Source of the DNA: Candidatus Andeanibacterium colombiense
Lineage (GTDB): Bacteria; Pseudomonadota; Alphaproteobacteria; Sphingomonadales; Sphingomonadaceae
DNA: 64,000 nucleotides
Reading direction: 5' to 3'
Assembly: GCA_029202985.1 (NCBI GenBank)
Contig: CP119316.1
Location: 2,356,001 to 2,420,000, forward strand
Shown here: positions 8,570 through 17,454 of the stretch, piece after piece
Numbering within the stretch: the first letter of the stretch is position 1
How the letters are laid out: every line of letters begins with the position of its first letter
Made by a program: the position numbers and the translations under genes
The notes under the pieces: generated by a model
What the model was told of the DNA's origin: nothing
Database searches by the model: none
What the model saw: the letters and a program-made list of their open reading frames with translations, nothing else

Positions 8570-9352
8570 GTGAATTTCCCTTTGAGTAACAACAATCGCA
8601 ATAACAACACCAACCGCCGTCGCGGTCGTGGAAACAATCGTTCGCAAGGTGGTGGCGGCCAGGTCAACCGGGTCGACAGCCGCGCGCGCGGTAACGCGCC
8701 GCAATTGCTGGAAAAATACAAGAAGCTGGCACATGACGCCGCGCTCAATGGCGATCGTGTCCAGGCGGAATATTATCTGCAGTTCGCGGATCATTATTTC
8801 CGTGTGCTCGCCGACAGCCGTGTAGCGAAGGACGATCCGCGCGGCCCGCGCCGCGATGCCGATCGCGACGGCGGCGAAGAGCAGGATTATTTCGACGAGG
8901 AATTCGATCGCGGCCAGCGGCAGGATACGCGCCGCCGCGACGAGCCGGTCGCTGACGAAACCGTCTCCGAAGACAGGGCGACGGAAGGCAGGTCCGCGGA
9001 AGACAGGGACACGGAAGACAGGGACAGGGCCCGCCGTTCCGGCGAAGGCTCCGACCGGGACTCGAGCGATTACGAAACCGCCGAAAATCCGTTCACCCGC
9101 CCGGCCCGCGCTGCCAAGCCGCGCCGCCCGCGCCGCGAACGCAGCGAAGCCGAGGATGACGGGATCGGCAACCGGATCGATCCGGCCGCGCTTCCGGGCG
9201 CGATCGGCCGCAGCGAAGAGCCGGCGGACGAGCCCGAGGACGCGCATGAGGAGGAAGCCCCGGCTCCTGCTCCGGCGTCGCGCCGCGGGCTCAAGCCGCG
9301 CACCCGTTCGCGCCGCAGCAATGACGACGAGGAACTCGAAGCGGTCGGCTGA
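8570..9352 (+). CDS. DUF4167 domain protein
   Basis: 260 residues. The N-terminal part is rich in Asn, Arg and Gly (NNNRNNNTNRRRGRGNNRS) and leads into the conserved DUF4167 core (about residues 45-85, with LLEKYKKLAHDAALNGDRVQ and AEYYLQFADHYFRVL). The rest is disordered, with alternating Asp/Glu and Arg and repeated DTED/RDTE elements. DUF4167 is almost restricted to alphaproteobacteria; an Arg/Gly tail plus this core suggests nucleic-acid or ribosome association, which is inference. The GTG at 8570 overlaps its only SD-like GAGGAAG; TTG 8582 (product MSNNNRN) is an alternative start about 11 bases downstream of that site. Confidence 0.85.
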   Translation: MNFPLSNNNRNNNTNRRRGRGNNRSQGGGGQVNRVDSRARGNAPQLLEKYKKLAHDAALNGDRVQAEYYLQFADHYFRVLADSRVAKDDPRGPRRDADRDGGEEQDYFDEEFDRGQRQDTRRRDEPVADETVSEDRATEGRSAEDRDTEDRDRARRSGEGSDRDSSDYETAENPFTRPARAAKPRRPRRERSEAEDDGIGNRIDPAALPGAIGRSEEPADEPEDAHEEEAPAPAPASRRGLKPRTRSRRSNDDEELEAVG

Positions 9353-9470
9353 TCGGCCCGGAGTTCCGGTTCGCCGGAATGACTTCTGGCTTACGGCGAT
9401 GTGACGGGGTTTCGGTCGCCCCGGCAAACTTCCTTGCGCCACTGGGCCGCGCGCGCCACATGGCTCGGCC

Positions 9471-11060
9471 ATGAGCGCTGCGCTGACCCTGCCGACCGAT
9501 CTTGCCCGCCGCGCCGCCGCGCATAAGCGCCTGACCGCGCTCGCACTCGGGCTGTTTTCCGCGTTCGGCTTCGCACCGCTCGCATTGTGGCCGGTAGCCT
9601 TGCTCGCGATCGGCGGCTTCGTGCTGCTGCTCGGCAGGGTCGAGGGACGCCGCGAGGCATTCCTGCTCGGCTGGCTGTTCGGGCTGGCCCATTTCACCTT
9701 CGGCAACAACTGGATCGCCACGGCCTTCACCTATCAGGCCGAGATGCCCGCCGTGCTCGGCTGGGCGGCGGTGCCGCTGCTGGCACTGTATCTCGCGCTC
9801 TATCCCGCGCTCGCGGCGCTCGGCGCCCGGCTGTTCATCCGCGAGGGCGCCGCCGGCTGGCCCCTCGCGCTGGCCTTCGCCGGCACGTGGATCGTCAGCG
9901 AATGGCTGCGTTCGTGGATCTTCACCGGCTATGCGTGGAACCCGTTCGGGGTGGTGCTGCTGTCCGGCTTCGCGCGGCCCGGGATCGCGGCGCTGGCGCC
10001 GTGGCTGGGCACCTATGCGCTGTCGGGCCTCGCGGTGCTGCTGGGCGCGGGTGCCGCGCTCCTGTTGTATCGCCGGCAGCTCGTTTTGCTCGGCTTCCTT
10101 GCCGCGCTGGTCACCGCCGGCATGCTCTGGCCGGGGCCGGAAGAGGGCGAGGGGACGCTGCGCTATACGCTGGTCCAGCCCGACATTCGGCAGGAGGAGC
10201 TGAACCAAGGGCAGTTCTACGAAGCCAATTTCCGCAAGACCGCCGCGCTCTCCGCGCCCGTCCGCGCGGGCGAGCACCGGCTGGTGCTGTGGCCCGAATC
10301 GGGCGTGCCGGATTACCTGCTCGATGGCTATCCGCAGCGCTATTACGACTACGTCACCGCTTTCGGGAATCCCGATCTCGCGCGGCTGCGGATCGGGCGC
10401 ACGATCGGCCCCGGCAGCCTGCTGATGACCGGCGCGGTCGATCTGGAGTTTCGCAACGGCGAAGCGGCCGGCGCGCGCAACGCGGTGACCGCGCTGGACG
10501 AAACCGGCGCGATCCGGGGCCACTATGCCAAGGCGCATCTGGTGCCCTACGGCGAATATCTGCCGATGCGCTATTGGCTCGAACCGATCGGCCTGTCCCG
10601 GCTGGTGCCCGGTGCGATCGACTTCTGGCCCGGCCCGGGGCCGCGCACGCTCGATCTCGGCGGGTGGGGCAAGGCCGGGGTGCAGGTGTGCTACGAGATC
10701 GTGTTCTCCGGGCAGGTGACCGACCGCAAGCACCGCCCGGACTACATCTTCAACCCGTCGAATGACGGCTGGTTCGGCAGCTTCGGCCCGCCGCAGCACC
10801 TTGCCCAGGCGCGGCTCCGCGCGATCGAGGAGGGCCTGCCGATCCTGCGCTCGACCACCACCGGGATCAGCGCGGTAATCGACGCCCACGGCGTGGTCCG
10901 CGCGCATATCGGCCAGCATGTTCCGGGGCGGCTCGACGGGATCATACCGCCCGCGCTGCCGCCGACCCTGTTCGCGAAGCTGGGCAATCTGCTGCCGCTG
11001 TGCTGGGCGGCGGCGCTGCTCGTGATCGCCGCGATTGCGTTGCGCCTGCGCCGCCGTTAG
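9471..11060 (+). CDS. lnt: Apolipoprotein N-acyltransferase
   Basis: A 529-residue inner-membrane enzyme that adds the third acyl chain to the N-terminal cysteine of lipoproteins. An N-terminal multi-helix membrane part (about residues 1-220) is followed by a nitrilase-like periplasmic domain and one last membrane helix. The catalytic triad is visible: Glu276 (WPESGVP), Lys354 (YAKAHLVPYGEYLP) and Cys407 (VQVCYEIVF). Length is typical. It is relevant to the several predicted lipoproteins in this window (15152, 16860, 24824, 25145, 30442, 47819). metK follows after 49 bp and may share its transcript. Confidence 0.96.
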   Translation: MSAALTLPTDLARRAAAHKRLTALALGLFSAFGFAPLALWPVALLAIGGFVLLLGRVEGRREAFLLGWLFGLAHFTFGNNWIATAFTYQAEMPAVLGWAAVPLLALYLALYPALAALGARLFIREGAAGWPLALAFAGTWIVSEWLRSWIFTGYAWNPFGVVLLSGFARPGIAALAPWLGTYALSGLAVLLGAGAALLLYRRQLVLLGFLAALVTAGMLWPGPEEGEGTLRYTLVQPDIRQEELNQGQFYEANFRKTAALSAPVRAGEHRLVLWPESGVPDYLLDGYPQRYYDYVTAFGNPDLARLRIGRTIGPGSLLMTGAVDLEFRNGEAAGARNAVTALDETGAIRGHYAKAHLVPYGEYLPMRYWLEPIGLSRLVPGAIDFWPGPGPRTLDLGGWGKAGVQVCYEIVFSGQVTDRKHRPDYIFNPSNDGWFGSFGPPQHLAQARLRAIEEGLPILRSTTTGISAVIDAHGVVRAHIGQHVPGRLDGIIPPALPPTLFAKLGNLLPLCWAAALLVIAAIALRLRRR

Positions 11061-11109
11061 GTATCGCTACGCCGGACAGCTACGCCGGCTACGGAGGATT
11101 TCGCCCGAT

Positions 11110-12318
11110 ATGCGTGCTAATTACCTGTTCACTTCGGAGAGCGTTTCCGAAGGCCACCCCGACAAGGTCTCGGACCAGATTTCGGATGCGATCGTCGATC
11201 TGTTCCTGTCGAAGGATCCCGAGGCGCGGATCGCCTGCGAAACGCTGACCACCACCCAGCTGGTCGTGCTGGCCGGGGAAATCCGCTGCAAGGGCGTTTA
11301 CGAAAACGGTCAGTGGGCGCCGGGCGCGCAGGAAGAGATCGAGCAGGCGGTGCGCAACACCGTGCGCGAGATCGGCTATGAGCAGGACGGCTTCCACTGG
11401 GAGAAGTTCGAATTCATCAACCGCCTCCACGGCCAGTCGGCCCACATCGCGCAGGGCGTCGATGCGAGTGGCAACAAGGACGAAGGCGCGGGCGACCAAG
11501 GGATCATGTTCGGCTATGCGGCCGACGACACGCCCGACCTGATGCCGGCGACGCTTTACTACAGCCACAAGATCCTCGAGCGCATGGCGGCCGACCGTCA
11601 CAGCGGCGCGGCGCCGTTCCTCGAACCCGATGCGAAGAGCCAGGTCACTCTGCGCTACGAAGGCAGCAAACCGGTCGCCGCGACCGCGATCGTCGTTTCG
11701 ACCCAGCATGCGAAGGGCTATGACGCCGGTGCCAATGAGGCCGAGCTTCACGCCTATGTGAAGCAGGTGGTGGCCGATATCCTCCCGGCCGCACTGTTGT
11801 CGGATGCGACCGAATATCACATCAACCCGACCGGCAGCTTCGAGATCGGCGGGCCTGACGGCGATGCGGGCTTGACCGGGCGCAAGATCATCGTCGACAC
11901 TTACGGCGGCGCGGCCCCGCATGGCGGCGGCGCGTTCAGCGGCAAGGATCCGACCAAGGTCGATCGTTCGGCCGCCTATATCACCCGCTATCTGGCCAAG
12001 AACATCGTCGCCGCGGGGCTCGCCCAGCGCTGCACGATCCAGCTGGCCTATGCGATCGGCGTGTCCAAGCCGCTGTCGCTCTATGTCGATACCCACGGCA
12101 CCGGTACGGTCGGCGACGACAAGATCGAGCAGGCGATCATGGGGATCGAGAAGCTCGGCGGGCTGACCCCTCGCGGCATCCGCACGCATCTCAAGCTGAA
12201 CAAGCCGATCTACCGCAAGACCGCCGCCTACGGCCATTTCGGCCGCAAGGCCGAAGGCGACTTCTTCCCGTGGGAAAAGACCGATCTGGTCGACGATCTG
12301 AAGGCGGCTTTGGCCTGA
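11110..12318 (+). CDS. metK: S-adenosylmethionine synthetase
   Basis: A 402-residue enzyme making SAM from methionine and ATP. Diagnostic motifs are present: SVSEGHPDKVSDQISDA near the N-terminus, GAGDQGIMFGYA for ATP binding, and the P-loop-like GGGAFSGKDPTKVDRSAAY. The ATG at 11110 is preceded by GGAGGA (11093-11098). An upstream in-frame extension to 11035 lies inside the end of lnt and is not needed. The short lnt-metK gap leaves no room for the larger SAM riboswitch classes. Confidence 0.97.
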   Translation: MRANYLFTSESVSEGHPDKVSDQISDAIVDLFLSKDPEARIACETLTTTQLVVLAGEIRCKGVYENGQWAPGAQEEIEQAVRNTVREIGYEQDGFHWEKFEFINRLHGQSAHIAQGVDASGNKDEGAGDQGIMFGYAADDTPDLMPATLYYSHKILERMAADRHSGAAPFLEPDAKSQVTLRYEGSKPVAATAIVVSTQHAKGYDAGANEAELHAYVKQVVADILPAALLSDATEYHINPTGSFEIGGPDGDAGLTGRKIIVDTYGGAAPHGGGAFSGKDPTKVDRSAAYITRYLAKNIVAAGLAQRCTIQLAYAIGVSKPLSLYVDTHGTGTVGDDKIEQAIMGIEKLGGLTPRGIRTHLKLNKPIYRKTAAYGHFGRKAEGDFFPWEKTDLVDDLKAALA

Positions 12319-12325
12319 GTCCTGT

Positions 12326-12479
12326 ATCCTCTCCCCTTGCGGGAGAGGATACGAAGGCTTGCGAGCTCGCTCGCTAGCCGCCGTTGGAGAGGGGAGCTCG
12401 CAACCGCGACCCCTCTCCAAGCCACGCTGGCCGCTTTCGCGGCAAGTTGCGCGATCCTCTCCCGCAAGGGGAGAGGATC
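12326..12479. repeat. Three-hairpin inverted-repeat cassette
   Basis: The outer arms (about 12326-12352 and 12453-12479) are each a hairpin with CCTCTCCC and GGGAGAGG stems and are reverse complements of each other. Between them sits a third hairpin pairing TTGGAGAGGGG with CCCCTCTCCAA (about 12384-12420). The whole cassette is therefore symmetric. It lies between convergent metK and the MFS gene and may end transcription from both sides. Confidence 0.7.
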
Positions 12480-12486
12480 ACCCCTG

Positions 12487-13758
12487 CTAGATCCCGCCCG
12501 CGCGCGTCTTTTCCAGATCCGGCCCGATATGGCGCGCGGCGAGCAGATAATGCGCGCCCGCCCAGAGATAGGCGAGCGAGACCGCCGCCATCGCCAGCGC
12601 CAGCCCTTCGCCGGGCGCGTAGAACGGCTCCAGCCAGTCGCTGAGCCGGCCGAGGATCATCGGTCCGAGTGCGCCGGCGACCGCATAGATCGCGTTGAGC
12701 GTGGCGGAGGCGGTCGCGCGCATCCGTGGGTGCATGAGGTTCTGCAGCGAGGCGTAGGTGATCCCGAGATAGCCGAATTGCAGCACCGCGGCGATCGTCA
12801 CCATGCCGAGCAACGGCGCGAGATCGGCCCGGGTGATCGCGAAGATATAGAGCGGCCCGCCGAGCAGCATCGCCGCCCCGGGGATGATCGCATAGGCGGC
12901 TGGATTGTCTGCCCCGAAGCGATCGCCGAGCCAGCCCATCCCGACCACCGAGATCGCCGCCGGCAGGCTCGCGATCAGCCCGGCATAGAGCGAGGCCTCG
13001 CCGATCGAGAGACCGAAGCGGCGGATCATCAGCGAGATGAAGAAGGTGTTGAGCCCGAAGCCGATCCCCGCGGCGATGGTCGATCCGATCACCAGATGGC
13101 GCGCGCTCGGGAGCAGGAACAGGCGGCCCAGCACCGCGCCGACGCCGGGAACGTCGTCGCTCGCATCGGCATCGTGGCGGCCGCGCGGCGGCTCGGCGAT
13201 GAACAGATAGACCAGCACGCCCAGCACCAGCCCCGGGATCGCGGCGATCAGGAAGGTCCAGCGCCAGTCGAAATTCTGCGCGATCCAGCCGCCGCCGACG
13301 AAACCGATGAAGGCGCCGAGTGGCGGCGCCAGCAGAAGGATCGACATCGCCAGCCCGCGGCGCTGCGGCGGGAAGTAATCCGCCGCGACCGACTGGTTGC
13401 CGGGAATGCCGATCGCTTCGCCGAGACCGACGCCGACCCGCGCCATCAGCAACTGGACGAAATTGGCGGCCATGCCGCAAAGCGCGGTCGCGAGCGACCA
13501 GATCAGCGTGCCGAGCGCGATCATCCCGACCCGCGGCTTGCGCTCGGCGACGCGCGCGATGCCGATGCCGACGAGCACGTTGAGCACCGCGAAGGCGGCC
13601 GCCATCAGCGAGACCTGGAAATCGCTGAGCTGGAATTCGCGCTTGAGCGGTTCGACCAGCACATTGACCACGATCCGGTCGATGAAGCCGACCGTGGCGA
13701 CCCCGGTCAGCAGGGTCAGCGCCAGCCAGGGCGAATCGCGGCGTGTTGCCAGTGTCAT
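12487..13758 (-). CDS. MFS transporter
   Basis: 423 residues with about 12 hydrophobic segments, so an inner-membrane secondary transporter of the major facilitator superfamily. The first helix carries GFIDRIVVNVLVEPL, the family loop motif appears as ARVAERKPR, and motif C is near GVGLGEAIGIPGNQS. This arrangement resembles the spinster-like and sugar-acid-type MFS branch. The substrate is not deducible. It is convergent with metK. The ferritin-like gene just upstream on the same strand is about 45 bp away, so the two may be co-transcribed. Confidence 0.85.
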   Translation of the reverse strand: MTLATRRDSPWLALTLLTGVATVGFIDRIVVNVLVEPLKREFQLSDFQVSLMAAAFAVLNVLVGIGIARVAERKPRVGMIALGTLIWSLATALCGMAANFVQLLMARVGVGLGEAIGIPGNQSVAADYFPPQRRGLAMSILLLAPPLGAFIGFVGGGWIAQNFDWRWTFLIAAIPGLVLGVLVYLFIAEPPRGRHDADASDDVPGVGAVLGRLFLLPSARHLVIGSTIAAGIGFGLNTFFISLMIRRFGLSIGEASLYAGLIASLPAAISVVGMGWLGDRFGADNPAAYAIIPGAAMLLGGPLYIFAITRADLAPLLGMVTIAAVLQFGYLGITYASLQNLMHPRMRATASATLNAIYAVAGALGPMILGRLSDWLEPFYAPGEGLALAMAAVSLAYLWAGAHYLLAARHIGPDLEKTRAGGI

Positions 13759-13803
13759 ATGCTTGATTTCTCCCCCGGCGGCCGTTTAGACGGCCTGCCT
13801 CAT

Positions 13804-14472
13804 TCAGACCGATGCATAGACCGTAGTATCCTCATCCGGCCAGACCGAAAGACGCGGGGTCCCCCGGCGAACGAACAGCGTCGGGAGCTTGACCCACACC
13901 AGCGACCAGTTGATCCAGTAATCCGCCCAGCGTTCGCGCCATTTGGCGGTGATGCAATCATGCGCGAGCAGCCATTTTTCGTAGGGCATGTAGTGGTCCG
14001 GCTCGTCCACCTCGACCACTTCGAAGATCCGCTTCATCGCCTTGTTCGACAGCACGTTGGGATTCTTCAGCAGGTCGATCACCTGGCGCATGCCGCGCTG
14101 TTCGGTCAGCATGATCACCCGGCACAATTTCTCGAACTCGCGGTGATCGGCGACGATCGCATCGGTGTCGAGATCCTCGATCGTGCAGCCGAACACCTTC
14201 TCGATGAAGTGGTCGATATGGCCGCAGGTGCGGTCGACCTTCAGCGGCATCCTGCCCTGCAGTTCGAACCAGCGGCGGAACATGCGGTAATGCTTGTGCT
14301 CGTCGCCGCGGTGCTTTTCGATGGCCTTGATGAACTCGGCGTCGTCCGGGCAATGCTTGCGGGCCGCTTCGAGCACCCGGTCGAGCGAGGTGTAGCCGCG
14401 ATGCTCGTTATAGATGTAGATCGACGCCAGCACGTCGAGGAAGCGCGAGCGATAGGCGGCCACGGGGTTCAT
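13804..14472 (-). CDS. Ferritin-like (putative di-iron) protein
   Basis: 222 residues, mostly helical, no signal peptide. Several Glu/His pairs sit at helix positions expected of a ferritin-like four-helix bundle: YNEHRG, HRGDEHKHYRMF, LTEQRG and DEPDHYMPYEKW. The last helices are followed by a Trp-rich tail ending in an Arg-rich and then acidic segment. The family assignment (ferritin-like superfamily, uncharacterised branch) is inference from these motifs. The function could be iron storage, oxidation or hydroxylation; nothing nearby decides. It precedes the MFS transporter on the same strand. Confidence 0.65.
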   Translation of the reverse strand: MNPVAAYRSRFLDVLASIYIYNEHRGYTSLDRVLEAARKHCPDDAEFIKAIEKHRGDEHKHYRMFRRWFELQGRMPLKVDRTCGHIDHFIEKVFGCTIEDLDTDAIVADHREFEKLCRVIMLTEQRGMRQVIDLLKNPNVLSNKAMKRIFEVVEVDEPDHYMPYEKWLLAHDCITAKWRERWADYWINWSLVWVKLPTLFVRRGTPRLSVWPDEDTTVYASV

Positions 14473-14516
14473 CCCGGCTAAGTGTCACAGTTGGCGGTTC
14501 TGCGCCAGCGCGGAGG

Positions 14517-15152
14517 TCAGGCGAGATAATGCGCGCTCGTCTTCGCCGCGATCTCCTCCCGGGTGACCTCGGGCGCGAGTTCCACCAGGCGGAACGGACT
14601 CGCGTGATCGGGCCGCTGGAACACCGCGAGATCGGTCACGATCATGTCCACCACATTGCGCCCGGTCAGCGGCAGGGTGCAGTTCGGAATGAACTTCGGG
14701 CTGCCGTCTTTCGCGCAATGTTCCATCACCACGATGATCTTCTTGACCCCGGCGACAAGATCCATCGCGCCGCCCATACCCTTGATCATCTTGCCCGGAA
14801 TCATCCAGTTCGCGATGTCGCCGCCCTCGGAGACCTCCATCGCGCCGAGCACGGTCAGGTCGATATGCCCGCCGCGGATCATCGCGAAGCTCGCGGCGCT
14901 GTCGAAATAGGCGGAGTGGGCCAGCTCGCTGATCGTCTGCTTGCCGGCGTTGATCAGATCGGGATCGACCTCGTCGTCATAGGGGAAGGGGCCGATCCCG
15001 AGCATGCCGTTTTCGGACTGGAGCGTCACCTGCACTCCGGCGGGGATATGGTTCGCGACCAAAGTCGGAATCCCGATGCCGAGATTGACGTAGAACCCGT
15101 TCTGCAATTCGCGCGCGGCGCGGGCGGCCATCTCGTCGCGGTTCCAAGGCAT
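14517..15152 (-). CDS. scoB: 3-oxoacid CoA-transferase subunit B
   Basis: 211 residues. Subunit B carries the catalytic Glu in LQSENGMLGIGPF and the CoA-binding GMGGAMDLVAG. With subunit A (16021-16740) it transfers CoA from succinyl-CoA to acetoacetate or similar 3-oxoacids in ketone-body and short-chain acid use. The start ATG (15152) shares one base with the stop of the upstream phosphatase gene (TAATG), so translation is likely coupled. Unusually, scoA and scoB are not adjacent. Confidence 0.93.
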   Translation of the reverse strand: MPWNRDEMAARAARELQNGFYVNLGIGIPTLVANHIPAGVQVTLQSENGMLGIGPFPYDDEVDPDLINAGKQTISELAHSAYFDSAASFAMIRGGHIDLTVLGAMEVSEGGDIANWMIPGKMIKGMGGAMDLVAGVKKIIVVMEHCAKDGSPKFIPNCTLPLTGRNVVDMIVTDLAVFQRPDHASPFRLVELAPEVTREEIAAKTSAHYLA

Positions 15153-16024
15153 TACTGGCCACCCCTGTGCTGGTCTTCCCAGCGCATGCCGGGAGGAAAG
15201 ATATCGTCGAAGCCGCCCTTCAGGCCCGATCCGTAGACCGGGTTGGGCAGGATGAACCAGCGGCGGCCGAACAGGCTGGAAACCGCCGGCGTCATCGCCG
15301 CCGCGCGGCGTTCGCCCGCGGTGCCGGTGAACAGATCGGTGAAATCGCCGAGCTGGTCGCCACCGAGCGCGATCACGCAATATTTGTCCGAGATCGCCCA
15401 GCGGCGCCCGTCCTTGCCCGGCTGACCGTCGACATCGCCCTTGAGCCACAATTGCTCGAGATGCTTCGCGGGGCCGAGCCCCGCGCGGACCAGCGCGTCT
15501 TCGGTGGCGGCCGCGCTGTCGTTGCCGCGATTGGTGTTGAACAACACCGCAATGCCCATCGACCGCAGCGCGGCGAGCGCATCCTTCGCACCCGGAACCG
15601 GCAGGACCTTGTCCGCCCCCTCGCGCGCCCAGCGGTCGAGCCGCGTGCCGTCCGAGGTGTGCTCGGGATGGACCGCGTCGTGATATTCGAGGCCGAGGTT
15701 GAGCAGCACCGTTTCGTCCACGTCGAACACCGCCGCCGGCGGCTTGCCCGCGCAATCGAGCGCCTTCGGATCGGTTAGCGTGGCGCCCGGGGCGAGCACC
15801 GCGCCGGTGTGCACCGGCCGGGCCATCTCGGCGCGCATTGCATCGACCAGCAGGTTGAACGCCTGCTCGCTGACCCCGGCGGCCTCGGCCGAGCCGTAGA
15901 GATATTGCATCGCCGGGGGGACGGTGGGTGCCGGCGCTGGGGCGGGCGCGGAGGCAGGCGGCATCCCGGCCGCGCAGCCCGCCAGCAGCGCCGGGGCCAG
16001 CAATAGGGCAAGCCTGCGTCTCAC
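15152..16024 (-). CDS. HAD-family lipoprotein acid phosphatase (e(P4)-like)
   Basis: 290 residues. The N-terminus is a lipoprotein signal with lipobox LLAGC (Cys17), followed by an Ala/Pro-rich linker. The HAD phosphatase motif I is FDVDETVLLN (nucleophile Asp101, acid/base Asp103), and motif II is FNTNRG. This matches the class B/C acid phosphatase group that includes Haemophilus e(P4), which dephosphorylates nucleotides at the cell surface. The GTG start overlaps the scoA stop (GTGA) and its own TAA overlaps the scoB ATG. It is therefore embedded in and coupled to the CoA-transferase operon, a context I do not recognise. Confidence 0.85.
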   Translation of the reverse strand: MRRRLALLLAPALLAGCAAGMPPASAPAPAPAPTVPPAMQYLYGSAEAAGVSEQAFNLLVDAMRAEMARPVHTGAVLAPGATLTDPKALDCAGKPPAAVFDVDETVLLNLGLEYHDAVHPEHTSDGTRLDRWAREGADKVLPVPGAKDALAALRSMGIAVLFNTNRGNDSAAATEDALVRAGLGPAKHLEQLWLKGDVDGQPGKDGRRWAISDKYCVIALGGDQLGDFTDLFTGTAGERRAAAMTPAVSSLFGRRWFILPNPVYGSGLKGGFDDIFPPGMRWEDQHRGGQ

Positions 16025-16740
16025 GCGGCTGCCCGTTCCCGCACGGTCCGGAACTCGATCTTCTTGTCGTAGGGCGCGCCGATGATCATCCGCTGGACGT
16101 AGACGCCGGGCAAATGGATGCAGTCGGGGTTAAGGCTGCCCGCCGGCACCACCTCTTCAACCTCGACCACGCAGATTTTGCCGCAGGTCGCTGCCGGCAG
16201 GTTGAAGTTGCGCGCGGTCTTGCGGAACTGGAGGTTGCCGGTTTCGTCGGCCTTCCACGCCTTCACGACCGCGAGGTCGGCGAAGATGCCGCGTTCGAGG
16301 ATATAGTCCTCAGGTCCGTTTGGGCCGTCGAACTCCTTGACCTCCTTGCCCTCGGCCACCGCGGTGCCGACGCCGGTCTTGGTGTAGAATCCGGGAATGC
16401 CCGCACCGCCGGCGCGCATGCGCTCGGCCAGAGTGCCCTGCGGGCAGAATTCGACCTCGAGCTCGCCGGCGAGATACTGCCGCTCGAACTCCTTGTTCTC
16501 GCCGACATAGGAGCTGATCATCTTCTTCACCTGGCGGGTGCGCAGGAGCTTGCCGATGCCTTCGTTGTCGATCCCGGCGTTATTGCTGGCGAAAGTCAGG
16601 TCCTTGACCCCGCTTGCCTGGATCGCGTCCAGCAGCCGCTCGGGCACGCCGCACAGGCCAAAGCCGCCGGCGGCGATCAGCAACCCGTCCTTGAGGATCC
16701 CGTCGAGGGCGGCGGCGGCATCGGGGTAAAGCTTTTGCAA
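16021..16740 (-). CDS. scoA: 3-oxoacid CoA-transferase subunit A
   Basis: 239 residues. Subunit A features are visible: IAAGGFGLCGVPE near the N-terminus (CoA-binding glycine loop), NNAGIDNEGIG, and EVEEVVPAGSLNPDCIHLPG near the C-terminus. The start is TTG at 16740, well placed behind GGGAG in the reverse complement of 16741-16752, and gives the usual opening MQKLYPDAAAAL. It is the first gene of the scoA-phosphatase-scoB operon and is divergent from the small lipoprotein at 16860. Confidence 0.92.
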   Translation of the reverse strand: MQKLYPDAAAALDGILKDGLLIAAGGFGLCGVPERLLDAIQASGVKDLTFASNNAGIDNEGIGKLLRTRQVKKMISSYVGENKEFERQYLAGELEVEFCPQGTLAERMRAGGAGIPGFYTKTGVGTAVAEGKEVKEFDGPNGPEDYILERGIFADLAVVKAWKADETGNLQFRKTARNFNLPAATCGKICVVEVEEVVPAGSLNPDCIHLPGVYVQRMIIGAPYDKKIEFRTVRERAAA

Positions 16741-16859
16741 TCGAATCTCCCGTCCAGGCAGAAGCGGTGGGCGCGGTGCTGCACTGCAATATGATTTGCG
16801 ATGGCGCTTGTCACCCCCGGCGGGGTAACATGCGCAAAGGACAAAGGCGGAGGCTGAAA

Positions 16860-17318
16860 ATGCGACAATCGGCGAAGGTGGCGTGGATCGCCGGGGCATT
16901 GTTGCTGACGGCTTGCGGCAGCGGCGAGAAGCCGCCGGCGCCCAAGCCGACCGCGGTGGAGCCGGAGCCCGACCCGGTTTCGCTCTCGTTCCTGCCCGCC
17001 GAATTCCACGCCAGCGGGACCGAGCCGTTCTGGAGCGTTACCGTCGCCAAGGGCCAGCTGACCTATATCACGCCGGAAACGCAGCAGGCCGGCGGCGTCA
17101 CCGTGCCGGTGGTTCGCGCCAACGGCGCCGCGAACGCGCTGCTCACCGCGTCGATCGACGGGCAGCCGCTCCAGTTGCTGATCACCCCGGGTCCGTGCAG
17201 CGACGGCATGTCGGACAAGACCTATCCGTGGACGGTCGACCGCACGCTGGGCGACGCGAGTGCCGACGGCTGCGCCGAACCGCCGATTCGCGAGTCGGAA
17301 TCGCCCGAGGCACCGTGA
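16860..17318 (+). CDS. COG3650-like lipoprotein
   Basis: 152 residues. Signal with lipobox LLTAC (Cys19), then a Pro-rich linker. The conserved ASGTEPFWSV motif is the hallmark of the COG3650/YdcL-like uncharacterised exported family, followed by a small beta domain with two Cys (CSDGMSD and GCAEP) that could form a disulfide. It starts at ATG 16860 behind GGAGG. The function is unknown. It is divergent from scoA, with a GTxACCCC/GGGGTxAC palindrome (about 16810-16829) between them that could be an operator. Confidence 0.75.
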   Translation: MRQSAKVAWIAGALLLTACGSGEKPPAPKPTAVEPEPDPVSLSFLPAEFHASGTEPFWSVTVAKGQLTYITPETQQAGGVTVPVVRANGAANALLTASIDGQPLQLLITPGPCSDGMSDKTYPWTVDRTLGDASADGCAEPPIRESESPEAP

Positions 17319-17454
17319 AGCCAGCTTTCCGTAACGGAAAGCTTCATGCTGCACCGCAACAGCGATTTGCCGGCAATTCGCAGATGCGATTTTGCACCTG
17401 CGAGAAGAGGCAAAGTGACCGAAATAAAACCGTTATAAATCAGTGATTTGAATA

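Noticed and set aside
11061..11109. Possible SAM riboswitch before metK
   Set aside because: Only 49 bases separate lnt and metK, and I see only a direct repeat (ctacgccgg) and the ribosome-binding site, not a recognisable SAM aptamer.
12337..14481. A 714-codon plus-strand frame over the MFS and ferritin-like genes
   Set aside because: It runs antisense to two genes with recognised motifs and starts inside the repeat cassette at 12326.
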